The position numbers and the translations under genes were made by a program. This document shows, one piece after another, positions 20,419 to 31,520 of a stretch of DNA of 64,000 bases. Source of the stretch: Tretioscincus oriximinensis (taxonomy: Eukaryota; Chordata; Lepidosauria; Squamata; Gymnophthalmidae); assembly GCA_022410635.1 (NCBI GenBank), contig JAJVDF010000262.1, forward strand, positions 1,219,820 through 1,283,819, written 5' to 3'. Position 1 is the first letter of the stretch. The number at the start of each line of letters is the position of its first letter. A model generated the notes under the pieces. That model was not told the origin of the DNA, did not search any database, and was given only the letters and a program-made list of their open reading frames with translations.

Positions 20419-22349
20419 TATAAAGGACTTTCATTCGTTTTGCTGGCTATCTACAGACATAGAGAAACCACATTTTCTCCCATGAATTTGCCTACATCCT
20501 CCATGAAGCCCAGCCATAGATCCTAACATGTGATTCCAACAGGCAAATTCAAAGGGAAAGTTTGTGAAGCTGCAAGTAAGGATTTTACTCATTACTGCTA
20601 TATTCAACAGAAAAACTCAATAGTTGGCGCTCTAAAGCCTTCAATCTTTCCTGCAGCAAGATAGCCAAAGGACTGTGAGACAGAGCTAATCTCGTCAGTT
20701 TTGCAGCTGATATCCACATGGTGCTGTCATAATGTAGAAGCTGGACACCACACTGCAAAAGATAAATAAAACTACTAGCTGGGAAAAGCCAATAATAATG
20801 CTTTCTACAACTACCTGGCATCTCCACAGTTACATGTGGCAAATCACTCTAAATCACAATTTTATAGCATGTGAAAACCATGTGTGGATAAATGTTAGAG
20901 ATTTGCTTTGAACGAATGTGTTGGATTTCCTATTTACTTGAATTTTCCATTCTTATGGATTGCTATAAAATACATTGGAAATACATTTCTCGATGTTCTC
21001 ATACATTTTAAATATCTTGGACATAATGACATCTTGTAACTCTGAAGGGCAGCTTTGAAGTCTGCTGCTTCTGGACTTTTGATTTTGGACACAAATCAAA
21101 CCGTGCAGTGAGCTACTTCCATTGTTAATGATGCATAGCACCACTTGTATAGATCGACAATGTTTAATGTATCCAAGGAGTGATTCAGAATCAAAATATT
21201 ACTAAATATGATATAGTTATGGAGACCTGAGCTCTGCTGATCACTGGTGATAGCTTTTTAGGTACCTGCAATAGCGGTTTCTGTAATCGCAAGTTCAAAT
21301 GAAAAATGTGCTCCAGAGATCAAGACTCACTTCTTTCTTGCAAAAGCATATTTCATTTTTTCATGCTGTGAAAATGCAATATCCTGCCACAGGAGTGCTA
21401 TCTGGAAGAAAAAGTACTAAATAGGTTTAAGAAGTCTAGGAGAAAACAGGATGGATATATTGTGTTTCTATAATCTTCTTACACTGTAATCTTGCATTTA
21501 CTGCCTCAGGTTTGTTTTAAGAGAATTTAATGTTTGGTGTAACAGAGTCTAATGTCCCTTGTTTCCCTTACAATTTAGCCTTGGTTCTGATAATCTCACT
21601 TTTATTGCTGCATTTCCTTTCCTGTCTGTGATTGTTTAGCTTTATTATTATATATAAATACAAAATGCTATAATTTAAAATAGTTTGCAAACTTAGCCGA
21701 AGGAGTTTGTTCTTTTTATCGGGCTGCTTATCCAGTCAGCCTTGCAGGTGGTATGTAATGCCAAGGCACAACAAACCAGTATCAATATTTATGTTATCAG
21801 TATTAATCATATTTGTATCTCACTATAATATTAAGGAGACCCCATTTTATTCTCATAATAACCTGTTGGTTTTAGAACAAAGCAGCAATTACTCACCTTT
21901 TTGTACTGCCTTCCTGGAATCAATTGAAGTCCACAGGTTGAGAACATGATAAAAAACACAGCCTCCTCCTTGGACACCCTGAGAAGCCTATTTCTGTTCC
22001 ATTCATCGATATGCTGCCCCCTTGCCCAACACATGGAAACAGGCCTTCTGATAACAGAGAAAGATTACTGGTGGTGCAGCTCAGTGACCTTTTGATCTTG
22101 ATTATACTTTNTCCTGTGCAGCTGACACATATCCATTTGTGCAAAGGAGAATCTTAATGTAGAGAAGTCCTGCAACTATAGCTGAAGGATCTTGGGAGAT
22201 CTAGATGTTTAGTGATTGTACAAGAGAGGCATTTTTAGTAGGTGCTGTCTCCATTCAAAGCTATATTTGCTGAAACTGTCTTTNCCCTGCAGCAAATATG
22301 TAGCATTCCTGCTCTCCTTTCCATATGGCAACCTTAAGGTGGAAGATGT
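20419..22349. other. Unassigned sequence
   Basis: No gene or repeat recognised across nearly 2 kb. Short open frames on both strands have no domains. Confidence 0.4.
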
Positions 22350-22517
22350 ATCTGGTTTTTATACCCTGCTCTTCTCACCTGAAGGGACTCAATTTAATTT
22401 TTGCCTGAAGGCTTGTATCTTTTCTATCTTCCCCACCAGGTTGATGGTGGCACTCATTTATCTAATTGAAATGTAAATGACAAATATACTTCCTTTCTAA
22501 TATCTGAGTTTGCTAGA
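22350..22517 (-). mobile_element. SINE family A, 3' portion (split by L1)
   Basis: On the plus strand this reads GGTTTTTATACCCTGCTCTT, GGGACTCAATTT, TTGCCTGAAGGCTTG, TCTATCTTCCCCACCAGGTT and GTGGCACTCATTTATCTA, in the same order as the complement of other family A copies (for example 25461-25672). It stops at AGTTTGCTAGA, where an L1 end is inserted. The rest of the SINE resumes at 23387. Confidence 0.82.
22507..22517. repeat. 11-bp target-site duplication, left copy (AGTTTGCTAGA)
   Basis: Exact match with 23387-23397. It corresponds to the SINE sequence GTTGGCTAGAG, so it marks the insertion point of the L1. Confidence 0.88.
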
Positions 22518-23386
22518 CCTTTTTTTTTTTAATAGATTTTTATTGCATTTTACAACATCCATACATACTTATAATTATATATTTACAACAATTATATCTT
22601 CCCCTACCCCCCACCCTTATTCGGATTCACTCAGGCTTACAGTAACAGTCTATGGTCAAGCAGCATGATTGTGGCATTTGTCAACAGTTCATTTCTATTG
22701 CTCTCAATACCAGACTTCAGAAGTTGGTACCAATCCATTGCCCACGAAGGTTGAAGTCGTATTGCTGTGCGGCGTAATCGGTTTTCTCTTAGTTTATCAT
22801 ATGTCATAAATTCTATTAAATATTCATACCAACGATTGACTGTCCATTTTGATTTATCTTTCCACCCTCTTGCCACTGTAAGTTGAAAGGCCCATACCAT
22901 GTTTTTAAGTATATATTGAACATGGATCGGTATTGTTTGGTCTATTATAGTCATCGTACATAGCTTAACAGATTTTCTAATGTTACTTTCAAGTATTTCT
23001 TAGATTTCTAATGATATCTCGTTCCAGAAATCTCTAACTTCATTACAGTTATACCANATGTGAAGCAGTGTTCCCCTTTCTCCACATCCATGCCAACATT
23101 CTGGGGATCCGTTTCCCATGTGTGCCAATTGATCCGGGGTGCGGTACCATCTCATTATAATCTTGAGTTGGAGTTCTTTAATTTTGTTATTTTTAATTCT
23201 ACTGATGGCTATTATCCATCTCTCCATTTCACCGTTATTTAGATTGACATCTCTATTCCATCTTATATTTAGTGATTCCTTATTCTTATATCTAATCTTT
23301 AATAGTATCGCATAAGTTTTCCCTACTAATTTTCTATCCCCCTTTAATTTAGACTTAATTATGTTCTCAAATTCTGTCTGTTGTTT
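22518..23386 (-). mobile_element. L1 LINE, 5'-truncated 3' end inserted in a SINE
   Basis: On the minus strand, 23227-23000 encodes WYRTPDQLAHM, CWHGCGERGTLLH and EVRDFWNEI, the C-terminal L1 ORF2 signature. 22954-22637 continues as IQYILKNMVWAFQL, DKSKWTVNRWYEYL and related text. The join between the two frames has stops. The 3' UTR has a G-rich patch (22618-22601), the AATAAA signal at about 22543 and a poly(A) seen as T(10) at 22519-22531. Flanking 11-bp duplications confirm target-primed insertion. An ambiguous base lies at 23057. It is the best preserved L1 end here. Confidence 0.92.
22637..23227 (-). pseudogene. L1 ORF2 C-terminal remnant
   Basis: Two open pieces in sequence hold the extreme C-terminus of ORF2: the cysteine/histidine motif (C-W-H-G-C...GTLLH...W-Y-N-C) and about 100 residues after it, rich in W and K. 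L1 ORF2 is normally over 1,200 residues, so only the last sixth or so is present. No endonuclease or reverse transcriptase motif remains, and the piece cannot act. Confidence 0.85.
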
Positions 23387-23484
23387 AGTTTGCTAGAGCT
23401 GAAGGCCAGTAGAGGGTGCTCACACAGGGCCTTGGAACCAAATCTCTCAGTTGGAAGACCAGCTCCTAGCGATTGCACCATTCC
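23387..23484 (-). mobile_element. SINE family A, tRNA head portion (split by L1)
   Basis: The plus strand shows GCTAGAGCTGAAGGCCAGTAGAGGGTGCTCAC, ACAGGGCCTTGGAACCAAAT and CTCTCAGTTGGAAGACCAGC, equal to the complement of the SINE promoter half (B-box region CCTTGGAACC). Together with 22350-22517 it makes one SINE copy. Confidence 0.8.
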
Positions 23485-23758
23485 TGCCCCACTGCTAGGA
23501 TGTAGCAGTGTCCTGGTGTAAAGTACTGTCTCTGAAACGGGATAAGGAAGGATAAGGAAGGACCAACCTTCCATATAAAAGTATCAGCAATTCCTGCTGT
23601 AAGACTGCCTGACTTCCAGTGTACAAATGTGTTGAGTTCTGAGTCAGCTGACTAAGGAAGCAAGTTCTGTGTGTTTTCTGCACATAGATCACAAAATACC
23701 ATGAAAATAAAATTATTGAATAATTTCTGCATGGTCCATGTTAGAAATGTGGCACTAA

Positions 23759-23941
23759 CAGTCAGGGTGATAAACCAGTAGAAAAGTTTGCCACAGTGGG
23801 TGGTGAGTTCGCCTTCACTGGAAGTCTTCAAACAGAGACTGGACAGTCATCTGTCTGGGATGGTTTAATGAATCCTGCATTGAGCAGGGGGTTGGACCCG
23901 ATGACCCTGGAGGTCCCTTCCAACTCTATGATTCTATGATA
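23759..23941 (+). mobile_element. CR1 LINE 3' end
   Basis: It starts AGTCAGGGTGATAAACCAGT, the last coding stretch of ORF2 (RVINQWNRLP-type text with changes), then GGAAGTCTTCAAACAGAGAC, GGGTTGGACCCGATGACCCT, GGAGGTCCCTTCCAACTCTA and the tail TGATTCTATGAT. Little decayed compared with 6180. Only about 180 bases of the element are present, as usual for 5'-truncated CR1. Confidence 0.92.
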
Positions 23942-25460
23942 AATCTAGGGATCATGGGCAGGTTCACAATAGGTACCAAGGTTTAAACCCACCTTCAATC
24001 CTTTTTGGGGGTGACAGAACACAAACCAAAGTGACAAGCATAATTTATGCATCATTAAATGCAGACAACCACCTTGTGGGTTAAATAACAAGGAAAAGTA
24101 ATCAAGTTATTTAGTAGATATGTTTTCCCACTCTGAAGTTGGAATGAAACTGTTTTAAAACTTAATTATTTATTTGTGTGCCAATCTTCACTTGAGGACA
24201 CCAGAGTACATTACAGTATACAATAAAGACATAAAATTTCTAAACATATCTAAAATATACCCCTGCCACTCTAACAAAACACACAGAGAAAGCCACGCTT
24301 ATTAGAGAGATGTTCTAACTCTATAATGGAGCCATTTAAAGTTTACACCTGGGGTGCTACAACTAGGATGCTATTATGCATAGATGCCATTCATATATCT
24401 TACATGCAGTTTACACAAACTGTGCATAAATGTTTGGACTGCACATGCACTGTCTGGGGTTACCACCCATACACACCTCAAAAATACGGAAATTTTGCAA
24501 CTTTAATGGGTAGGGAAACCAGATATATTCACTAGGTGCTGCTTATAATGCCTGCAGCATCTGGTGAAAAAATATCACTTTCCCACACCTATTAAAGATG
24601 CAAAACTACTGTCCTATTTTTGCTTTGTTTTTGTAGTAACCTAGCATTGCCTCCAGATTTTTATCTGTCTTCCACTTAAGAGGACACAACCAGTCACATT
24701 GAATCATTTATTCTTTTGGAGTACTGCAGTCCCACCCTCATAAAATCTAAGTAGTGAAAAACAAATCAGTAGTTCTAGCAAGTCTCAAAGGCAGGATTAG
24801 GAATGGAGGTTCATGGAGGGACATAATCTTTTTTCTTCTCTTGGCTTTCAGGCCTTTGGGCACAACAAAGAAAGATATGGATGGTGACATTTCTCCTCAA
24901 ATAATCACTTGCTTGCAGATTTGCTGGGCTGCATAGAAGTGACCAAGAGGCAGGAGAAAAAGATCAAATGAGATGTCTGCTTCTTCTATCTTAAGTCATA
25001 GAAATAAAAAACAAAATGCGAAGGACTACATTTCTGAAGTTAAAGACTGTTCAGTGTTCTTGTCATTGGGGGCACACACTATTACTGTAAACCTTCAGCC
25101 TTGATACAATGGAGTTTTATCCAGAAAAATAGTAATGATTAAGTTTATTCTTTAGAGCTGAAGATGAACTGAAGGTGGTTTTAATTTATCCATCAAGTAT
25201 AGCTGGGAGATGTAGAGTGAAATGGCATGACAGCTCTTTAGAAGCAAATTGAACCAGTTCAGCAAAATATGCATCTCTCACATTTAAGGAAGAGGATTTA
25301 TGCAAATTGATATGCATTTTTTTTACATACANGTCTTTCATGTCTGCAGTTTCCCACATTCATCTATCAGTGCTTCTGATTATCCATTTTTATCCACTAG
25401 AGTTAAGTTTTTAGAAAACTTCAGTTATGTCCAAATGCAATTTCTTTTGGTGCTGTTTAG
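23942..25460. other. Unassigned sequence
   Basis: No gene seen. At 24165-24245 a TTATTTATTTGTGTGCC start could be a decayed antisense L2-type tail, but the match is too weak to name. Confidence 0.4.
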
Positions 25461-25672
25461 AGAAGAAGAAGAAGAACTTGGTTCTTATACTCCGTTTTTC
25501 TCACCTTTCAAAGGAACTCAAAGCGGCTTATAAGGATATATTTTGCCCGAAGGCTTCCATTCTATCTTCCCCACCAGGCTATGGTGGTTCCCATGTATCT
25601 ACTTGCAGTCAGTTGCAATTTCTTGCAATTCATGCTTTCAAATAGCTGGGTTGGCTAGAGCTACAGGCTAGT
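25461..25672 (-). mobile_element. SINE family A, 5'-truncated
   Basis: The complement contains the CTAGCCTGTAGCTCTAGCC block, GAATTGCAAGAAATTGCAAC, GTAGATACATGGGAACCACC, the CCTGGTGGGGAAGATAGAAT block, TTATAAGCCGCTTTGAGTTC and a TTCTTCTTCTTC tail. The tRNA head is missing; the element stops within the CTAGTGGA region and abuts a second SINE end. Confidence 0.9.
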
Positions 25673-25755
25673 GGAGGAGGAGGAGAATTGCGTTTTTATA
25701 CCCTGCCCTTCTCATCTGCAGCGACTCAGTGAGATTCAATCTTTCAGACAAGCAA
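25673..25755 (-). mobile_element. Second SINE 3' end abutting the family A copy
   Basis: AGGAGGAGGAGAATTGCGTT followed by TTTATACCCTGCCCTTCTCA and CTGCAGCGACTCAGTGAG repeats the 3' tail of a family A-like SINE in the same orientation as its neighbour. Either one SINE inserted in the tail of another or a head-side deletion has joined two copies. Confidence 0.6.
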
Positions 25756-26974
25756 TGAGTGAATCNTAGGCTTGGTGATCCAACAATTGTTCTAACTTAG
25801 AAGAATACAGGAAAAGGATACAAGAAGCAAGGCAGCTCAAGTTGCTTGAAAAAATTGCAAGCATAAATATGTAAGTCTTGTGTGTTTTCAGGATAGTTGA
25901 ATAAACATCTGAAGTTGCCAGATTCCTTAGAGTTTGTTATCTTTTTGTGAAAAAGGGTCCACAGAGGAGCATTTCGTTCCCACGGTGCTTTGATCTTATG
26001 GATATCAAGCTCCTAGGGCCTCCATTTGGGGCCACTTGCAGCTATAATTTATTTGCACTTTTGCTATGTTAAGTACCTGGAGGAATTTAGGATTAAACCT
26101 TTACAATGCATAGGGTAAAATTTTGGACCCTCACAATGGATTAGTCAGGGAACTAGTTGATTTCGGACACAACCATCAGAGGAAAAAAAGATTATATCAA
26201 AGCAACTATTTTTCACACTGTTTTCAACCAAACCAAAATAGAGTAAAGGACATGAAAAGTATCTAGGGTGAAATCAAGATGTTTACTATTTTATTGTATC
26301 TACATAGCTTGAAGGCTTTGAGATCACTATAATTCTTTGATGCTCTGTTAGATCCTATCTCTTTGCTGAAAAGAGATGCTCTAATAAGCTATAATTGCTG
26401 TTGGGAGTTGTAGTCCACAATAGCTGGAAGCTTGCAGATTGAGGAAGACTGTTAATAGCAACATTTTTTTAATCTTGAAATTCTAAACTCTGGTATATAT
26501 ATTTGTGTAAAAACTAGATATGTTGGCTTATCTTAGATCATGATCCTTTTCAAGATTCTTCAGAGGAACTACAGAACCCGTCAGCCATTGTCAATATAAC
26601 CAATATTTTAGAATTACAGAACATGCAAACCAACAATCTCTGGAAGGTCCACATTCTTGCTTTTCATGTATTCCTTTTTCTTGGGCTTTGGNGAAGACTT
26701 AAACTAGACATCATAACTTATTCTGCTTTATTAGAATACCTGAATAATTTGAAGCTCNGACTCAGGGAATGGGGATTTGCTATTTGTAGTAATTACCATG
26801 CAGTATTAGAGAGTTGATTTGTCAACAGTAATAGTGATGAGGCTGGAGATTTGTTTTGGTAAGTACGATTGCATGTCATAGTTATAGGAAATGTTAAATA
26901 AAGATGAAGTCAAAGGATTCGTTTGCTTTACAAGTAAATGTGCGAATGGAAATTATCAGACCAAGAAATAAAGG
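25756..26974. other. Unassigned sequence
   Basis: Unique-looking. GCTGTTGGGAGTTGTAGTCC at 26398-26417 is a motif common at ends of vertebrate DNA-element fragments, but nothing around it could be delimited. Confidence 0.4.
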
Positions 26975-27590
26975 AAAAGTTACTGCTGTTCCAGAAAGAA
27001 GACCCTTTAGGGCAACAAAAATGATCAAGGGTCTGCAGCACCTCTCTTATGAAGTCAGGCTGCAATGTCTGGGCCTCTTCAGCCTTGAAAGATGACATTT
27101 GAAAGGTGATCTGATTGAAGTGTACAAAATAATGCATGCATGGATAGGGTGAATAGAGAAAAAATGTTTGCTCTATCAAACAATACTAGGACCAGAGGGC
27201 ACGCCCTCTGATGGGCAGAAAAATGAGATCAGACAAAGGAAAGGGGTTTTTTTTTACCCAGAGCGTCATCGGCCTGTGGAATTTACTTCCTGAAGAGGTG
27301 GTGGTAGCTAACAGCTTGGATAGCTTCAAAACAGGACTAGACAGGTTTATGGACACCAAGGGTATAAATAGGTACTAGGATGGATATCTGGATGCTGGCT
27401 CCGAGATGGAGCAACAGGCAGTACTCATGAAATATCATTTGCAGGGAGTCATGAACAGGTGCATATTTTGCTTCTTCTGTTCAGGCTACCCAGGTGCATC
27501 TGGAGGGTCTCTGTGTGAGACAGAATGCTGGACTAGATGGGCTGTGGCCTGATCCAGTATGGCCTTTCTTATGTTCTTATGTAGGTCAGC
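26975..27590 (+). mobile_element. CR1-type LINE 3' end (TTCTTATG tail)
   Basis: The decayed ORF2 C-terminus reads TKMIKGLQHLSYEVRLQCLGLF, then after a stop GDLIEVYKIMHA and IGLWNLLPEEVV. It is followed by the 3' UTR (GACAGGTTTATGGACACCAA, CAGAATGCTGGACTAGATGG, GGCCTGATCCAGTATGGCC) and the tail CTTATGTTCTTATG. Compared with the copy at 29280 it has an extra AACAGCTTGGATAG segment and a frameshift after SLER. Same family as 31521, 37586 and 42390. Confidence 0.9.
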
Positions 27591-27984
27591 TCCCCGGCTG
27601 TTTTAACTGAATCAATAAGTTTTATTCTGAGAACAGACCAACTTTAGACTGAACAGTTGGAGGTGATCTCTTGACAATGTTTGACTTGCACAATTAGCAA
27701 GCTGAGCTTGAAAAACCACAAGGAGCAGAATGAACTACTAAACTCAGAAAAAAGTAATTAAGACCCTTTTGGCACAGGCTTTCTAATGCACTTAATGGAA
27801 TGCACAATTTCCCATTGTTTGCATAGGAATAGTGGTAATATCCATTAGATATGTAGTAACAACTTCCTAAAATGCATTAGATTAATCAGCAGTACACCTC
27901 TTTATTATAAACTTCAATTGAAAGAACAGCTTTCCCTTTCCCACTTTCGGGTACTGTTGTTTTTAAAGTTGTATCTTGTTTTTA

Positions 27985-28177
27985 TTTTTGTTAATCGCTC
28001 TGAAACCTTCAGGTACAGGGCAATATAAAGGTGTAAATCNTCCTAGCATAGCTTCACAAATGAAGATCTATGAAGGGCCTCCCATTCATAGATCTTCATT
28101 TGTGAAGCTATGGCTAGGAAGATTTACACTTTTATAATGCCCTGTACCTGAAGGTTTCAGGACAATTAACAAAAACT
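27985..28177. repeat. Large imperfect palindrome built from two L2-type LINE tails
   Basis: The left arm (27985-28071) contains GAAACCTTCAGGTACAGGGC, AAAGGTGTAAATC and AGCTTCACAAATGAAGATC. The right arm (28085-28177) is its reverse complement with few changes. The spacer is about 13 bases (GAAGGGCCTCCCA). The outer part resembles the CTGAAACCTTCAGGT tail seen at 36285 and 51190, so two copies appear joined in inverted orientation. An ambiguous base lies at 28040. Confidence 0.8.
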
Positions 28178-28829
28178 GTTAATCAGACTCACCGGTGGTT
28201 TATAAGGCCAATGTGAGTTAAAGATTGAAGAGATTGTCATCAATGTAATATCTCTGCATTTTTCTTGGAGTTCTCTGAGTACAAATACTATGCCAGTGGT
28301 GCACCTGTTAGCCCTGAAGCCACAATGACTCTAGAAGCAGCTCAGAACTGTGTATTTCAGGAATGTATCTATGTACATATGTACATACATAACGTATATA
28401 CAGTGTAACAACGCTGACTTACGTGCAATAGCCATCAACAGTATTTGCATGTAGGATATTCCTTCTGGTGAAAAAGAAATTATGTTACTCAGCAGCTGGG
28501 ATCCAAAGTGTGACTGCCCCCAAATTTGTGTGTAAGAAGGACTTGGCTTTTGCACAACTGTTTAAATTTTTCCAGTTCTAATGTGGATCTAGCTCAATTT
28601 TTTTATTGTGATTAACTGATTCTCAAATTGTCCCCCCACCCCCCCCAAAAAATCAATTTGCTCCCAAATGAGGCATCTGCCACACACTGGGAACCACAGA
28701 GCTAGCTGCTGAATGCAAATGTGTGTGGTCGCACTAATGCAGATCAATGTGCTTTAAGGCAGGGACGGGCAAAAAGATGCTAAGTGCCTTCAGTCACAGA
28801 ACAATGGAAAATGTTACATCGCAATTACA
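28178..28829. other. Unassigned sequence
   Basis: No gene seen. A C-rich run CCCCCCCACCCCCCCC lies near 28633-28648. Confidence 0.4.
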
Positions 28830-28920
28830 GTACATTTATATTTATATTCCACTCTATACCCAAGGACCTCAGGATGGATCACAGCCAACACTGTAAAAGC
28901 AATTAAAATAGAATAGCTAC
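28830..28920 (-). mobile_element. L2-type LINE tail fragment
   Basis: TTTATATTCCACTCTATACC CAAGGACCTCAGGATGG resembles the complement of the CCTTCGGGTATAGGGCGGG tail shared with SINE family B (for example at 33600-33660). It is short and diverged. Confidence 0.5.
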
Positions 28921-29279
28921 AAACCATTATAGTGCCTAGAGGGGCACTATCCTTCCTATCCTTCTACCTCATATCTCAACATAACTCCTTGTTCCTGGTG
29001 GAAACCAAATATAGCAAAAAAGGCGTCTCTGAGGTATCTTCAAGGTGGCACAAACCAGTTCACATTGTTCACATACCAGTCTACTTCTGTACAACTGAAG
29101 TAGAAAATCTTTCACCTGCTCCTGATAACCTGCAAATTACCTTTACATGCACTCTCCCTATCTCTCACTCCTGGAGGAAGGACCAAAGCAGCCATTCTAG
29201 TATGATTTTTCCCAATCCTTCTTAAAGCCCTCAGGGTTAGTTGCTAATGTTTATATCTATTTTTTCCTTGCCCATAGGT
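28921..29279. other. Unassigned sequence
   Basis: The open frame 28932-29225 has no recognisable domain and no conserved context, so I do not call it. Confidence 0.4.
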
Positions 29280-30083
29280 GCTGGACAGGTACTGTGACCG
29301 AGCAAGAAAAGGATATTGGGGTGTTGGTGGACAATTCAATGAAAATGTCAACCCAGTGTGCAGCAGCAGCAAAAAAGGCAAATTCCATGTTGGGGATAAT
29401 TAGGAAAGGAATCGAAAACAAGTCAGCAAATGTTGTTTTTCCTCTTTATAAATCTGTGGCGAGGCCACATTTGGAATACTGTGTTCAATTCTGGTCACCA
29501 CATCTCAAGAGAGATATTTTGGAACTGGAGAAGGTGCAGAAAAGGGCAACAAAATGATCAAAGGTCTGGAGCACCTCCCTTACGAAGCAAGACTGCAACG
29601 TCTGGGCCTCTTCAGCCTTGAAAGGAGACGTTTGAGGGGTGATCTGATTGAAGTATACAAAATCATGCATGGGATCGACAGGGTGAATAGAGAAGAAATG
29701 TTTTCTCTATCACACAACCCAAGGACCAGAGGGCACTCCTTAAAACCGTTGGGTAGAAAAGTGAGAACAGACAAAGGAAAGTATTTTTTCAGCCAGAGGG
29801 TCATCGGCCTGTGGAATTTACTTCCTGAAGAGGTAGTGGTAGCTTGGATAGTTTCAAGACAGGACTAGACAGGTTTATGGACCCCAAGGGTATAAATGGA
29901 TATTAGGATGGATGTCTGGATGTTGCCTCCAGGGAGTCATAAACAGGAGCATATTTTGCATTCCTCTGTTCCGACTGCCCAGGTGCATCTGGCGGGCCTC
30001 TGTGTGAGACAGAATGCTGGACTTGATGGGCTGTGGCCTGATCCAGTATGGCTCTTCTTATGTTCTTATGTTCTTATAAGGAC
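29280..30083 (+). mobile_element. CR1-type LINE, longest 3' copy in the window (TTCTTATG tail)
   Basis: About 800 bases: the last ~190 codons of ORF2, then 3' UTR and tail. The 3' UTR carries AGGATGGATGTCTGGATGTT, CAGAATGCTGGACTTGATGG, GCCTGATCCAGTATGGCTC and three TTCTTATG repeats ending at 30078. Target-primed LINEs of the CR1 clade typically end in such 8-bp repeats rather than poly(A). It is the reference copy for the shorter relatives at 26975, 31521, 37586 and 42390. Confidence 0.93.
29294..29868 (+). pseudogene. CR1-type ORF2 C-terminal remnant
   Basis: The first frame (29294-29557) reads EQEKDIGVLVDNSMKMSTQC, FPLYKSVARPHLEYCVQFW and LEKVQKRATK, the region after the reverse transcriptase palm in CR1. 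It then stops, and one base out of frame the text continues as MIKGLEHLPYEARLQRLGLF, GDLIEVYKIMHG and IGLWNLLPEEVV (29554-29868). A single-base deletion in an A run at about 29551 explains the break. Full ORF2 is near 900-1,000 residues, so endonuclease and catalytic core are absent. Confidence 0.9.
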
Positions 30084-30304
30084 CTCCAATAATACCTCAG
30101 CTGCCCTTTTCCTTGGTGCCTGTCCATTCGATGCACCCATTGCTTCCTTATTACACTGTATTTGGGTAAAATATATTTTGAAATAAAACAGTACAAACAC
30201 TGCTTTTTTTAAAAAAAATGAAAAATCAGATATAGAAGAATAATGTCTGGGTGCAGCACTGCATTTCCTGGTCAGCATGCAAGCAGAAACAGCCTTGATA
30301 CTTG

Positions 30305-30560
30305 GAAACAGTCTGATCTAGTGGCTAGAGTGTCAGACCCTCATCTGGAAGTTTCCCAGTCCAATTCTGCACTCCTTGATGAAGGCAGTGGGTGAGCCTG
30401 TATTAGTGGCTGTTCTTTTAAGCTCTCTCAGCCCCACCTACTTCACAAGGTGTCTGTTGTGAAGAGAAAGAGTAGGGTGTGTGGGCTGCTTTAAGTCCCT
30501 TTGGATTAAGAAAAGAGTCTAAAAACCAACTCCTTCTCTGTCTGTTCTTTCTCTTCAATA
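30305..30560 (+). mobile_element. tRNA-derived SINE family B
   Basis: The A-box region CTGATCTAGTGGCTAGAGTG and the B-box-like AGTCCAATTCTGC mark a tRNA-type promoter. They are followed by CTCTCAGCCCCACCTACTTC, CACAAGGTGTCTGTTGTG and GGGCTGCTTTAAGTCCCTTT, the body known from squamate SINEs of this kind. The tail at 30530 is CTTCTCTG/TTCTTTCTCTTC-rich instead of the TTATTTATT tail of the other family B copies, so it may be a separate subfamily. Confidence 0.82.
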
Positions 30561-31520
30561 AAATGTGGATCTTAAATATGATCACACACTATAGGAAGCT
30601 TTACTACTAAGCTTCCTTATCAACAGATTCTTCCATTTGGCTACAAAATATTAAGTGACACTAACCAGGCTCTTTTCAACTAACTCTTCTTACACTTTTA
30701 AGCACAAAATTTCTATCTCGCTCTGCTGAGTCAATAGAGACGTTTTCTTTTTGATGTGCACGCAGCTCATTGCTGCAACCACATCCACCCACTATTTGCA
30801 CTTATTCATTCCTCAATAGGAGGTGCTTTCATGCAGCATTTCCAGAAAATTAGGGTGGCTGAGCAACGGGGTTCAGTAACCTTGGAATTTGCTGGTTTTT
30901 CGTTTCCTGATCTACTGGCTGATTGGCTGATAAAGAAGTAGCTCTGGGTCTCCCTGTTTAAAAACTTCTTATATCCTTTGAGAATATGGGGCTGAAGGGA
31001 GTCCTCTTTCTGTATTTTAGATCATTCTATGTTCTTTGTACTTGCTGGGTTCAGCATCTCATCACCTGGCAACAGTCCTTTCCTAGCAACAGAGGAAAGA
31101 ACCAAAGGGAATGTGAGCGAACAGGAAGGAAGGGAGAGAGATGCAGCTGGGGAAGAGAAAGTGTGGGAGGTTTTCACTGGAAGTATCACTATGAGTCCAT
31201 AGTGTGTTGGACTTGCTGATAAAGATGCATAAATTTATGTTCTGGACTTGACTCAAAGAATACTAAAGAATGTTGATTGCAGAAAAGAAAATAGCATTGA
31301 GTTGCATATATGAGTCCTTTACCTTGATTTTATAAGAATGTTCCTCTGACATGAGGCAGGACTTCAAGACTTTAACAACCAGACAGTCCATAGCTGAAAC
31401 TTCTTTCATATCTGTTGTCATAAAACAACAACAAACTGTTCTCAAGAGCATCTTCTGTATGTATAAAATGCCCCTTTCCATGGTGAGCATTATTCTGGGA
31501 CATATCTCAGAACAGAGATA
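30561..31520. other. Unassigned sequence
   Basis: No gene seen. The polypurine stretch 31085-31175 contains repeated GGAAG/GAGAG words. Confidence 0.4.

Noticed and set aside
22040..23400. Host gene with a cysteine-rich domain on the minus strand
   Set aside because: The C..C, GTLLH and FW pattern is the C-terminus of L1 ORF2, with poly(A) and target duplications.
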